64,000 nt of DNA, from assembly GCF_005080865.1 (NCBI RefSeq), contig NZ_CP034861.1:496001-560000 (forward strand). Direction: 5' to 3'. Below are positions 55,503-64,000 of the stretch, in pieces. The notes beneath the pieces are model-generated. The model saw only the letters and a list, made by a program, of their open reading frames with translations. It had not been told where the DNA came from and ran no database searches. A program made the translations under genes and the position numbers. This DNA is from Buchnera aphidicola (Muscaphis stroyani) (GTDB taxonomy: Bacteria > Pseudomonadota > Gammaproteobacteria > Enterobacterales > Enterobacteriaceae). Within the stretch, counting starts at the first letter, position 1; each line of letters starts with the position of its first letter.

Positions 55503-56189
55503 TTAATGAATTAATCTAAAATGAGCATTGTTCAGTTCTTCACGAATTTTTTGAATTATTAAAGAATAATTAGAATATTTAAATATTCCAGATCCAATAA
55601 CAAAGACGTTTGCTCCAGATAACGCTATTTCGCAAATATTTTCAACTTTAACTCCTCCATCTACTTGTAATAATACATTAGGAGAGCTGGTATCAATACG
55701 CTTACGAGCTTCTCTTAATTTATTAAATGTAGATGGTAAAAAAATTTGATTTCCAAATCCTGGATTAACTGCCATTAACAAAATTAAATCTATTTTTTCT
55801 ATTACATAATCTAAAAAATTAAGAGACGTAGTAGGATTAAAAGCCAATCCAACTTTACATCCATGTTCTTTAATTAATTGCAATGTTCCTTCAATATGTT
55901 GAGTAGATTCTGGATGAAAAATAATAGAAGTTGCTCCAGATTTAGCAAATTTAGAAACTAAGTTATCTACTGGATTTGTCATTAAATGCACATCAATTGG
56001 AACAGTAATGTTATAATTTCTTAATGACTCTAAAATCATTGGTCCTATTGTTAAATTTGGAACATAATGATTGTCCATAACATCAAAATGTATTAAATCA
56101 CCACCTGCATCTATAACTTTTTTTGTATCTTCTCCTAAACGAGAAAAATCAGCGGATAAAATTGATGGAGCTAAAAAAAAATTTTTCAT
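55503..56189 (-). CDS. rpe: ribulose-phosphate 3-epimerase
   Basis: The product has 228 residues (E. coli 225). TIM-barrel motifs are intact: APSILSADFSRLGED, HFDVMDNHYVPNLTIGP with the metal-binding His and Asp, LMAVNPGFGNQ and VDGGV. It interconverts ribulose and xylulose 5-phosphates in the pentose phosphate pathway and thus supplies erythrose 4-phosphate for the shikimate pathway. Confidence 0.97.
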   Translation of the reverse strand: MKNFFLAPSILSADFSRLGEDTKKVIDAGGDLIHFDVMDNHYVPNLTIGPMILESLRNYNITVPIDVHLMTNPVDNLVSKFAKSGATSIIFHPESTQHIEGTLQLIKEHGCKVGLAFNPTTSLNFLDYVIEKIDLILLMAVNPGFGNQIFLPSTFNKLREARKRIDTSSPNVLLQVDGGVKVENICEIALSGANVFVIGSGIFKYSNYSLIIQKIREELNNAHFRLIH

Positions 56190-56460
56190 TACGAATATCC
56201 TCTATCAAAAAATTGATAAAAAATTAAAATGAACTGAATATTAAAAATAAATATGAGAAAATGTTAAAACACATATCTAACATTTAAAAAATTAATAAAC
56301 TTATTTAATAAGTTTTTATTGATATGTTATTTGCTATGTATTTATTCTAACAATTGTGTTAGTGATTTCGCACGATAACTCTGTTTATAAAAAATAAAGT
56401 TATAGTTTTATAAAACAAATTAAATTCTTAAAAAATTTAAAAATAAAATTTATATAATCA
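56190..56460 (-). promoter_or_regulatory. spacer between aroB and rpe
   Basis: These 271 bases replace damX and dam, which lie between aroB and rpe in E. coli. No reading frame remains. Two palindromes are seen: AAACTTATTTAATAAGTTT at 56297-56315 and CTAACAATTGTGTTAG at 56349-56364. The second lies in a less A/T-rich patch (about 56345-56390), which could be gene residue or a promoter element. Confidence 0.35.
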
Positions 56461-57543
56461 CTACTGAGAGTCTTTAATTGCAGTTAAAATAGTGTTTTTA
56501 TCTATACTTTTATATATTCCTGCTTTTCCAATAGAAATAGGAAGTACCAGTCTTATTTCTCCTGAAACAACTTTTTTATCTCTCATCATATATGGTAAAT
56601 AAGAAGCTGCTGACATATTTTTAGGCCCTTTAGTTGGCAAGCCAGTTCTTTTTAATAAATTCAATATTCTTTTATAATCTATTGAACTTAAATATCCCAT
56701 TAATTCTGAAGTACGTGATGCCATTACCATTCCTACAGATATTGCTTCACCATGTAACCAACTACCATAACCTGAATGCGCTTCAATTGCATGACCATAT
56801 GTGTGACCAAAATTTAATAATGCACGCAAATTATTTTCTCTTTCATCAAGAGAAATTAACTTTGATTTTAATTCACAACATTTTTTAATACAATAAGACA
56901 TTGAATCACGATTCAAAGAAAGAATATCATCCATTTTTTCCTCTAACCAATAAAAAAAATTAGCATCAAAAATGATAGCATATTTGATTACTTCGGCTAC
57001 GCCCGATACGAGTTCGCTATAAGGAAGAGTACGTAAACAATTAATATCAATGATAACAGAAGATGGTTGCCAAAAGGAACCAATCATATTTTTACCAAGT
57101 AAATGATTTACACCAGTTTTACCACCAATGGAAGCATCAACTTGAGATAATAGAGTTGTTGGAATTTGAATGAACTTTACGCCTCTCTGATAAACGGAAG
57201 CTGAAAAACCAGTTAAATCACCTATTACTCCTCCGCCTAAAGCAATTAGAGTCGTATCTCTAGAATGTTTTTTTTCTAATAAATCAGAAACAATTAATTC
57301 CATTTCATTTAATGTTTTGTACTGTTCTCCATCTGAAAGAATAACTTGATCAACTTTTATTCCAGATTGTCTTAAATGAAATAATACCTTGTCTTTCAAA
57401 AGATTAGCTATTGTTCTATTAGTCACTAACATAGCTTGATCTCCTGATTGTAAAGGATGAAATATATTATCTTTTTCGATAATCCCGCATCCTATACTAA
57501 TAGAATAACTTCTCGTTCCTAGTGCAACTTTTATCTGCTCCAC
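56461..57543 (-). CDS. aroB: 3-dehydroquinate synthase
   Basis: The product has 360 residues (E. coli 362). The NAD-binding and active-site segments are intact: [56 protein letters not shown] and [11 protein letters not shown] with zinc-binding histidines. It converts DAHP to 3-dehydroquinate, the second step of the shikimate pathway. It is 42 bases after aroK in the same direction. Confidence 0.98.
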   Translation of the reverse strand: MEQIKVALGTRSYSISIGCGIIEKDNIFHPLQSGDQAMLVTNRTIANLLKDKVLFHLRQSGIKVDQVILSDGEQYKTLNEMELIVSDLLEKKHSRDTTLIALGGGVIGDLTGFSASVYQRGVKFIQIPTTLLSQVDASIGGKTGVNHLLGKNMIGSFWQPSSVIIDINCLRTLPYSELVSGVAEVIKYAIIFDANFFYWLEEKMDDILSLNRDSMSYCIKKCCELKSKLISLDERENNLRALLNFGHTYGHAIEAHSGYGSWLHGEAISVGMVMASRTSELMGYLSSIDYKRILNLLKRTGLPTKGPKNMSAASYLPYMMRDKKVVSGEIRLVLPISIGKAGIYKSIDKNTILTAIKDSQ

Positions 57544-57585
57544 AATCTTAATACTCCATTTAAAATTTTATATTTTTAACTATTT

Positions 57586-58110
57586 TTATATTTTTTCTAG
57601 CAAACGAATGATATTATATGCTACAGATTTAACACTTTGATTATCAGTTTTAATAGTAATATCTGCTATTTCTTTATATAAAGGATTACGTTCGCGTGCT
57701 AATTTTTCTAAAATAATTTGATTTGAAACAGATTCTTTATTTAATAATGGTCTTTTTTTATCTCTTTTAGTACGAGATAATTGCTTTTCAATTGTTGTTT
57801 CTAAATACACCACAACTCCTCTAGAAGATAAAGAATTACGAGTATCTCTGAATTTTACTGAACCTCCACCTGTAGCAAGAATAATACCATTTTTACGAGT
57901 CAATTCATTAATAATCTTTTTTTCTCTTTCACGAAAACCACTTTCGCCTTCTATATCAAATACCCAACTTATATCAGCACCAGTCCGTTTTTCAATTTCT
58001 TGGTCGGAATCATAGAATTCTATATTAAGCTGTTGAGCTAACTGACGACCAATAGTACTTTTACCAGCACCCATGGGTCCAACTAGAAAAATATTTCGTT
58101 TTTCTGCCAT
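57586..58110 (-). CDS. aroK: shikimate kinase I
   Basis: The product has 174 residues (E. coli 173). The start [19 protein letters not shown] at 58108-58110 is identical to E. coli; the longer frame adds 12 codons without match. Walker [10 protein letters not shown], the [11 protein letters not shown] shikimate site, ATGGGSV and RDKKRPLL lid are intact. It phosphorylates shikimate. With aroB and aroE it gives three steps of one essential pathway in this window. Confidence 0.98.
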   Translation of the reverse strand: MAEKRNIFLVGPMGAGKSTIGRQLAQQLNIEFYDSDQEIEKRTGADISWVFDIEGESGFREREKKIINELTRKNGIILATGGGSVKFRDTRNSLSSRGVVVYLETTIEKQLSRTKRDKKRPLLNKESVSNQIILEKLARERNPLYKEIADITIKTDNQSVKSVAYNIIRLLEKI

Positions 58111-58688
58111 TTTTTTATTACTATAATAATTTGTTAATAAAACCAATGCTCAGCGATTATCACTGGCAAAGACATAAACACACGTTTAAAATATAAAATA
58201 ATATCAAAACATATTTTTTAATTCTTGATAATTTTAATTTTCAAAAGATTTATACTATTATTTATATAAAACAGTTATTAATACTAAAAAATTAATTCAT
58301 TGATATTGAAATATAATTGTTTTAAAAGTGTAAATCATTAAAAATAGCTCATTTTATTTTTATTTAAAAAATATAGTTTTTTAATTAATCTATTTTTAAA
58401 AAATTTTGAAAAACGTTTTTAAAAATTTAGTTTGTTAATACTTTTTAGAAGGTTGCTAAATTTTTTAAAAATAAAACATGCTTTATCAAAATTAGATAAA
58501 TTTATTTCTAGTGTTCTTTAAAAAAATTTAATAATTGTACATTTTATTATACAAAATAATTTTTAAGTAAAAAACTTGACGTCATTTAGTTTTCTATTCT
58601 AAAATGTTGTTTTAGTATGCGTTAAATACGTATTTAAAGAATTTATTTTTTAGTATAAGTAAACTATAAAATAATAAAAAATTAAAAA
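58111..58688. other. gene-free spacer between aroK and tRNA-Ser
   Basis: These 578 bases form the longest spacer without gene or pseudogene in the window. No frame of note, RNA fold or remnant was recognised. The left end should hold the aroK promoter (minus) and the right end the tRNA-Ser promoter listed at 58576. A junction of two regions that are distant in E. coli (aroK and deoD) lies here. Confidence 0.5.
58576..58605 (+). promoter_or_regulatory. promoter of tRNA-Ser
   Basis: TTGACG (58576-58581) and TAAAAT (58600-58605) are spaced by 18 bases; each matches the sigma-70 consensus at five of six positions. The predicted start near 58612 leaves about 77 bases of leader before the tRNA, which would need 5' processing. 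It is among the best promoter matches in the window. Confidence 0.65.
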
Positions 58689-58773
58689 GGTGAGGTGTCC
58701 GAGAGGCTTAAGGAGCACGCCTGGAAAGCGTGTATATGGAAACGTATCAAGGGTTCGAATCCCTTTCTCACCA
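58689..58773 (+). tRNA. tRNA-Ser (anticodon GGA)
   Basis: The gene starts GGTGAGGTGTCCGAGAGGC, has the anticodon loop CTGGAAA (GGA), a long variable arm (GTATATGGAAACGTATC) and T arm GGGTTCGAATCCC, and ends TCTCACC. It resembles E. coli serW/serX. The discriminator is A and CCA is not encoded. It stands alone in plus direction, facing deoD at its 3' side. Confidence 0.97.
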
Positions 58774-58809
58774 TAAAAATGTAATAAAATATATTAGTTC
58801 TTGAAAACT

Positions 58810-59517
58810 TTATAATAAAGAAGACTCTAAAGCTATTTTTATCATGTCATTAAAACTAGATTCTCTTTCTTTTGAAGTTAATGTTTCTTTTTTTATAATA
58901 TGATCAGAAACAGTGCATATTGATAGAGCTGGAACTTTAAATTCCGCAGCTACACTGTATATTCCAGCAGTTTCCATATCTACTCCAAGAATATTATATT
59001 TTTTTAATATATTTAATGTTTCTTGATCCTCCGTATAAAAAGAATCTGTTGTAAAAAAATTACCTATATTTACTTTTATTTTCATTTTATTAGCTACTGA
59101 TGCAGCATTTAAAATCATTTTAAAATCTGAAATAGCAGCAAAATCATGATTTTTAAAACGCGCTCTATTAAATTTAGAATCAGTAGAAGCGCCCATACTA
59201 ATTACAACATCTCGTAATTTTATATCATTCCGTATAGCACCACAAGTTCCTATACGAATAATTTTTTTTATATTATATTCAGTAATTAACTCTTTCACGT
59301 AAAGAGCGGCAGAGGGTATTCCTATCCCGTGACTCATAATAGAAATTTTTTTATTTTTATATTTTCCAGTATAAGCTAACATTAAACGAACATCGTTAAT
59401 TTTTAAAATCTCATCTAAATAATTTTCCGCAATATATTTTACTCGTACAGGATCTCCTGACATAAGAACTGTATCTGAAAAATCATTTTTTTTGCTGTGA
59501 ATATGAGGGGTAGGCAC
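58810..59517 (-). CDS. deoD: purine-nucleoside phosphorylase (DeoD type)
   Basis: The product has 235 residues (E. coli 239). The start is the GTG at 59515-59517: it gives VPTPHIHSKKNDF, which matches ATPHINAEMGDF, and AAAGGA lies upstream. The longer ATG frame adds 17 lysine-rich codons overlapping deoB. LMSGDPVRVKYIAE, RIGTCGAI, the VDMETAGIYSVAAEF nucleoside site and CTVSDHI with catalytic Asp are present. It splits purine nucleosides with phosphate. Together with DeoB it channels nucleosides to bases and ribose 5-phosphate. Confidence 0.95.
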   Translation of the reverse strand: MPTPHIHSKKNDFSDTVLMSGDPVRVKYIAENYLDEILKINDVRLMLAYTGKYKNKKISIMSHGIGIPSAALYVKELITEYNIKKIIRIGTCGAIRNDIKLRDVVISMGASTDSKFNRARFKNHDFAAISDFKMILNAASVANKMKIKVNIGNFFTTDSFYTEDQETLNILKKYNILGVDMETAGIYSVAAEFKVPALSICTVSDHIIKKETLTSKERESSFNDMIKIALESSLL

Positions 59518-59548
59518 TATTTTTTTCCTTTTAAAAAAGATTTTAATT

Positions 59549-60769
59549 TTAAAGCATATTTTTACCATATTTCATATCAGACAAAAGAAAATATTTTGCA
59601 ATTGTCTGACCAATATCAGAAAAAGTCTCACGATGACCTAAAAATTTTTTTTTAATACCTGGATAATAAATTAATATAGGAATATATTCTCGAGTATGAT
59701 CTGATCCTTTCCAAGTAGGATCACATCCGTGATCTGAAGTAATTATCAATAAATCCGTTTTTTTGACTAAATTTATAATTTCAGATAATCGAAAATCAAA
59801 AAATTCTAATCCTTGTGCATATCCAGAAACATCTCGACGATGCCCCCAATTAGAATCAAAGTCTACAAAATTAGTAAAAATAATAGTATTATTTCTTGCT
59901 TTTTTAATTTCCATCACAGTAGAATTACATAATTCTTCTAATCCAACAGCTTTAACTTTTTTGGTTATACCAACTCCAGCATAAATATCAGAAACTTTAC
60001 CTATTCCTACTACTGCACCTTGATTTTCTTTGATTAATTTTATCATAACAGTATCATCAAAAGGTTCCATAGATAAATCTTTTCTATTACCAGATCGTTG
60101 GAAATTTAACTTGCTTTCTCCAAAAAAAGGTCTAGCAATTACTCTTGCAACTTTAAATCCATTTTTGTTTAAAATTATTCGAATAATTTCGCATAATTTG
60201 TACAATTTAGACAATCCAAATTTAAATTCGTGACAAGCTACTTGAAATACAGAATCTGCTGAAGTGTAAAAAATTGGTTTTCCAGTTTTAATATGTTCTT
60301 CACCAAAAACATTAAGAATTTCTATACCTGATGAGTGACAGTTTCCTAAAATACCCGGTATTTTTGACGTGATGATAATTTCTTGAATTAGTTCATCAGG
60401 AAAACTATTTTTTTTATTTTCAAAATAAAACCAATTATCTAAAACTGGAACACCAGCGATTTCCCAATGTCCTGAAGTAGTATCTTTTCCAGAAGAAATT
60501 TCACTTGCTAATCCATAGCTTCCAATAAGATCTACTTTACTAAAACCTAAAGGATAAACTCCTGTAGACATTTTTGAAGCTTCTAAAATTCCTAATTTTG
60601 ATAAATTTGGAATATTTAACAAGCCTGTTCTTCCTTTATTTGCGTTCCCTAAAAAACATTCTCTTGATATATGACCAAACGTATCTGATCCAGAATCATT
60701 AAAATTTTCTGCATCAAAACTTGATCCTATTCCCAAAGAATCTAAAATCATTAAAAAAACTCGTCTCAT
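59549..60769 (-). CDS. deoB: phosphopentomutase
   Basis: The product has 406 residues (E. coli 407). The start [15 protein letters not shown] at 60767-60769 aligns with E. coli and has TTGGAT upstream. Alkaline-phosphatase-fold metal motifs are intact: VLDSxG-like [50 protein letters not shown] and [12 protein letters not shown]. It interconverts ribose 1- and 5-phosphates. It is 31 bases upstream of deoD in the same direction. Confidence 0.97.
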   Translation of the reverse strand: MRRVFLMILDSLGIGSSFDAENFNDSGSDTFGHISRECFLGNANKGRTGLLNIPNLSKLGILEASKMSTGVYPLGFSKVDLIGSYGLASEISSGKDTTSGHWEIAGVPVLDNWFYFENKKNSFPDELIQEIIITSKIPGILGNCHSSGIEILNVFGEEHIKTGKPIFYTSADSVFQVACHEFKFGLSKLYKLCEIIRIILNKNGFKVARVIARPFFGESKLNFQRSGNRKDLSMEPFDDTVMIKLIKENQGAVVGIGKVSDIYAGVGITKKVKAVGLEELCNSTVMEIKKARNNTIIFTNFVDFDSNWGHRRDVSGYAQGLEFFDFRLSEIINLVKKTDLLIITSDHGCDPTWKGSDHTREYIPILIYYPGIKKKFLGHRETFSDIGQTIAKYFLLSDMKYGKNML

Positions 60770-60821
60770 TTTTATATCCAACAAAGTGATTAAAGAATTT
60801 TATATAATATTTTAATAGAAA

Positions 60822-62414
60822 TTATTGCTCCCTTGTCTTATGAAAAGAAATGCCAGGATATTGTTGAATTGATATATTTAAGTTTGCAGCATTCGGCGCA
60901 AGATATATTAAATTTTTTGAATTGTCAAAAGCTAAATAAGTTTTATTTTTTTCTTGAAATGAAGTGATATCACAATTTTTTGATCTAATCCAACGAGCAA
61001 GAGAAATATTTACTTTTTCATATATCGCGTCTACATTATATTCTATTTTTAGACGTTCAATTACAACATCAAACTGAAGTATTCCAATAGCTCCTAAAAT
61101 AATATGACTATTAATTATTGGTCGAAAAACTTGAATAGCTCCTTCTTCTGACAATTGTATTAAACCCTTTATTAATTGTTTTTGTTTGAGAGGATTTTTT
61201 AAAAGAATACGACGAAATATTTCTGGAGCAAAACTAGGTATACCAATAAACTTTATTTCTTCACCTTCTGTAAATGTATCTCCAATTCTAATAGTTCCAT
61301 GGTTATGAAATCCTATAACATCTCCTGGATAAGCTCTTTTTATAGCAAATCTTTCTCCAGCAATAAATGAAAAAACATTAGAAACTATAATATCTTTTTT
61401 GATTCTGACGTGTCTTATTTTCATACCTTTATTATATTGTCCTGAAACAATTCTTATAAAAGCAACTCGATCACGATGTTTTAAATCCATATTCGCTTGT
61501 ATTTTAAATACAAAACCAGTAAATTTTTTTTCTTGAGGATTAACTATCCTTATATCGCTTTGACGCTTAAGAGGAGCTGGTGCCCATTTTATAATGCTCA
61601 TTAACAAATGATCAATTCCAAAATTTTTAAGCGCACTTCCAAAAAAAACAGGAGTTAAAATGCCTTTTAAAAATTTATTTTTATTAAAAAAAGGATATAT
61701 GTTACTAATTAATTCTAATTCTTCTCGAATCTGCACCGATAAATCTATTCCAATATGATGATCTAATTTTGTATCTAATACATCAGATAAAGAAATTAAA
61801 CTTGATATATTACTTTTCTCAGTTATTTGATTGAGATGTAAATGAATATATTTATCATATAAATGATATATGCCTTTAAAATTTTTTCCACAACTAATAG
61901 GCCAAGTAATCGGAACACAATTTAATTGTAATTCTTGTTCAATTTGATCTAAAAGTTCTATTGAATCAAGACTATCCCTATCTAATTTATTAATAAAAGT
62001 AATAATAGGAGTATTGTGTGAACGAGTCACATCTATTAACTTTTTAGTTCGAGATTCAATCCCTTTTGCAGCATCAATTACTACTAAACAACAATCAACT
62101 GCAGTGAGAATGCGATATGTATCTTCTGAAAAATCTTGGTGTCCTGGTGTATCTAACAAGTTTATTAAAACATTTTTATACGCAAATTGAATAACAGAAG
62201 TTGTGACAGAAATACCTCTTTCTTTTTCAATATTCATCCAATCTGATTTAGCATATTTTCCAGTACCTCTTCCTTTAATTGTTCCAGAAGTTCGAATTAT
62301 TTTTCCAAAAAGTAACATTTTTTCAGTAATAGTGGTCTTACCAGCATCAGGGTGAGATATAATGGCAAACGTACGTCTTTTATTTAATTCTATATTATGG
62401 TTTACATCAAACAT
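60822..62414 (-). CDS. prfC: peptide chain release factor 3
   Basis: The product has 530 residues (E. coli 529). GTPase motifs: [25 protein letters not shown] and NKLDRDS. The C-terminal domain ([22 protein letters not shown]) is complete. RF3 removes RF1 and RF2 from the ribosome after termination. It precedes deoB by 37 bases; several E. coli genes between them are missing. It is dispensable in E. coli, so its retention here is notable. Confidence 0.97.
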   Translation of the reverse strand: MFDVNHNIELNKRRTFAIISHPDAGKTTITEKMLLFGKIIRTSGTIKGRGTGKYAKSDWMNIEKERGISVTTSVIQFAYKNVLINLLDTPGHQDFSEDTYRILTAVDCCLVVIDAAKGIESRTKKLIDVTRSHNTPIITFINKLDRDSLDSIELLDQIEQELQLNCVPITWPISCGKNFKGIYHLYDKYIHLHLNQITEKSNISSLISLSDVLDTKLDHHIGIDLSVQIREELELISNIYPFFNKNKFLKGILTPVFFGSALKNFGIDHLLMSIIKWAPAPLKRQSDIRIVNPQEKKFTGFVFKIQANMDLKHRDRVAFIRIVSGQYNKGMKIRHVRIKKDIIVSNVFSFIAGERFAIKRAYPGDVIGFHNHGTIRIGDTFTEGEEIKFIGIPSFAPEIFRRILLKNPLKQKQLIKGLIQLSEEGAIQVFRPIINSHIILGAIGILQFDVVIERLKIEYNVDAIYEKVNISLARWIRSKNCDITSFQEKNKTYLAFDNSKNLIYLAPNAANLNISIQQYPGISFHKTREQ

Positions 62415-62716
62415 ATATACTCACTTTAAAATACTTATTTTAGTGCATTACACTATCTTACTTTTAATAAAAAATTTATAAATTCTAATTTTTTGATCAT
62501 AATAATAATTATTTCTAAAACTAAAAAATTAGACAACTTGATTTATTAAAAGATAATAGTAATATTATAAAAAATACATCGCCTATAAGTTATATTTTTA
62601 GTTTTTAAAAAAAATTATTTTTTATTTATAAAAAATTTTATTTTTATATTAAAATTAAATTTATATTAAAAAAGTATCTATAAATAAATATTAATAATCA
62701 AAAAAAGAGCTTCTAA
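62415..62716. promoter_or_regulatory. divergent spacer between prfC and ansA
   Basis: These 302 bases carry no reading frame or RNA gene. A possible ansA promoter is TTGATT (62538-62543) with TAATAT (62560-62565) after 16 bases, but the match is modest. A prfC promoter must face the other way and was not resolved. Confidence 0.35.
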
Positions 62717-63736
62717 ATGAAGAAAAAATTTATATATATTGCTTATACAGGTGGAACCATTGGAATGAAAAAAACAAAATACGGATACATTCCTGCGTCC
62801 GGACATCTTCAAAAACAACTAGTAAAAATGGAAGAGTTTCACAGTCCAGAAATTCCTTCTTTTATTATAAATGAATATCAACCTTTAATTGACTCTTCAA
62901 ATATGACTCCTTTAGAATGGCAAATAATCGCAAATGACATTGGGAAAAATTATAATAAATACGATGGATTCATAGTTCTCCATGGAACTGATACAATGGC
63001 GTATACCGCATCTGCACTGTCATTTATATTTGAAAACTTAGAAAAACCAATTATAATTACTGGATCTCAAATTCCTTTGTCAGAAGCTCGTTCAGATGGT
63101 CGTCAAAATTTATTAAATGCACTTTTAATAGCAGCTAATCATCCAATTAATGAAGTAACCTTATTTTTTAATTATAAATTGTACAGAGGAAACAGAACTA
63201 CTAAAGCACATGCAGATGGTTTTAATGCTTTTTTATCTCCAAACTTAGATCCATTGTTAGAAGTTGGAATCAAAATTAAGATTTTACATAAAGAAAAACC
63301 GAAAAAAAATGAAAAAAAACTTAAAATCCATCAAATTTTTCCTCAACCAATTAGTATATTAACTATTTATCCTGGAATTTCTAATCAAGTTGTTAAAAAC
63401 TTTTTGTCATATCCAGTAAAAGCATTAATTTTATGTACATACGGAATAGGAAATGCTCCTCAACATAAAAATTTTTTAGAAGAATTAAATATAGCATTTC
63501 AAAAACACATTATCATTGTTAATTTAACGCAGTGCATATCTGGACGAGTTAATATGAACGGATATGCAACTGGAAGTTCGCTTATTAACGTTGGAGTAAT
63601 TAGTGGTTATGATTTAACAATAGAAGCGGCGTTAACAAAATTACATTTTTTATTAAGTCAAAATATCTCAGATACACACATACGTACTCAAATGCAAACT
63701 AATTTAAGAGGAGAGCTAACTTCTTTAAATCATTAA
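62717..63736 (+). CDS. ansA: L-asparaginase I (cytoplasmic)
   Basis: The product has 339 residues (E. coli 338). The first catalytic threonine is Thr14 in YTGGTIGM and the second lies in the HGTDTMAYTASALSF segment. SDGRQNLLNAL, YRGNRTTKAHADGF and the C-terminal LTKLHFLLSQ are conserved. No signal peptide is seen, which fits the cytoplasmic type I enzyme. It hydrolyses asparagine to aspartate and ammonia. GAGCTTCT lies upstream of the ATG. It converges with nfuA, 11 bases away. Confidence 0.97.
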   Translation: MKKKFIYIAYTGGTIGMKKTKYGYIPASGHLQKQLVKMEEFHSPEIPSFIINEYQPLIDSSNMTPLEWQIIANDIGKNYNKYDGFIVLHGTDTMAYTASALSFIFENLEKPIIITGSQIPLSEARSDGRQNLLNALLIAANHPINEVTLFFNYKLYRGNRTTKAHADGFNAFLSPNLDPLLEVGIKIKILHKEKPKKNEKKLKIHQIFPQPISILTIYPGISNQVVKNFLSYPVKALILCTYGIGNAPQHKNFLEELNIAFQKHIIIVNLTQCISGRVNMNGYATGSSLINVGVISGYDLTIEAALTKLHFLLSQNISDTHIRTQMQTNLRGELTSLNH

Positions 63737-63747
63737 AAAACAACAAA

Positions 63748-64000
63748 TTAATAAAAAGAATGATTCCCGCGTAAATGATTTGTTTCATCACTCACTTTTT
63801 TTATTTCAGGAAAATAAAATAGTAATTTTTTTTCAATTGTTTCTTTTAAAGTTAACCCAATCATAGAGCATCCGTTACAACCTCCACTAAATGCAATTAT
63901 AGCGGTATTACTTGATGTGATTTTAACTAAATTAACTTGACCTCCATGCATTGACAATTGAGGATTAATTTCAATATTTAAAAAATTTTTTATTTTTTTT
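63748..64000 (-). CDS. nfuA: Fe-S biogenesis protein NfuA, C-terminal part
   Basis: The frame ends at 63748 and runs off the right edge, giving the last 83 or so residues. It shows [17 protein letters not shown] and the Nfu cluster-binding motif GGCNGCSM with the CxxC pair, then [15 protein letters not shown]. This is the Nfu domain of NfuA; the N-terminal A-type domain would be outside. It delivers [4Fe-4S] clusters to client enzymes. An ATG inside the frame at 63955-63957 is not the start, because similarity continues upstream. Confidence 0.95.
   Translation of the reverse strand, partial: KKIKNFLNIEINPQLSMHGGQVNLVKITSSNTAIIAFSGGCNGCSMIGLTLKETIEKKLLFYFPEIKKVSDETNHLRGNHSFY

Noticed and set aside
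63748-63957. A short complete 69-residue protein starting at the ATG 63955-63957.
   Set aside because: NfuA similarity (INPQL before the ATG) continues upstream to the window edge, so this is the C-terminal part of a longer gene.

Overview
The window is a very AT-rich, tightly packed bacterial chromosome segment. Gene content, gene order and protein sequences place it in Buchnera aphidicola, the obligate endosymbiont of aphids. The proteins are close to Escherichia coli orthologues (CspE, EF-Tu, RpsJ, RpoA and AroK are near-identical over long stretches). The order is the enterobacterial one with many single-gene deletions at the junctions. The 23S-5S rRNA genes sit behind aroE and tRNA-Glu with no 16S gene beside them, an arrangement known from Buchnera. 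I cannot name the aphid host. I saw no insertion sequence, prophage, CRISPR array, toxin-antitoxin pair or other transferred cargo.

Layout. (1) 1-4031, minus strand: cytochrome bo3 oxidase genes cyoABCD and the start of cyoE. (2) 4386-12865, plus: bolA, tig, clpP, clpX, lon, ppiD (stress and proteostasis; hupB is missing between lon and ppiD). (3) 12911-13328, minus: a decayed queC, then mdlA-mdlB (ABC exporter pair) and, on the minus strand, the 4.5S SRP RNA gene ffs. (4) 17243-24811: dnaX (gamma-only length), ybaB, htpG, adk, tRNA-Arg, folD, cysS, ybeD, cspE. (5) 25042-30524, minus: 5S, 23S, tRNA-Glu, aroE, tsaC, smg. (6) 30778-32252, plus: def-fmt. (7) 32430-52744, minus: about 20 kb in one direction, transcribed as fkpA, tusDCB, the str cluster (rpsL, rpsG, fusA, tuf), then the S10, spc and alpha clusters ending in rpoA-rplQ. 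(8) 53204-58110: tsgA (plus) and trpS, rpe, aroB, aroK (minus). (9) 58689-64000: tRNA-Ser, deoD, deoB, prfC (minus), ansA (plus) and the 3' part of nfuA (minus).

The genes fit the lifestyle. Ribosome and translation factors, protein folding and turnover, aerobic respiration, and three shikimate-pathway genes (aroE, aroB, aroK) that feed essential aromatic amino acids to the host are kept. DNA repair, regulation and some tRNA-modification genes are missing from their usual places (recR, dam, damX, rsmB, hupB, queC).

No previously undescribed system is obvious. The best leads are the queC pseudogene in its ancestral position, a perfect 20-bp palindrome inside overlapping divergent promoters of cysS and ybeD, an inverted repeat straddling the def -10 box, an eroded PPIase domain in trigger factor, and the promoter of the split rRNA operon. 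Several starts were moved inward from the longest reading frame (rpoA, rpsD, rplF, rpsS, rpsJ, fusA, rpsG, fkpA, tsgA, aroK, deoD, deoB). Two small ribosomal protein genes, rpmJ and rpmD, were read directly from the sequence. Comparisons with E. coli are from memory, not from alignments run here.
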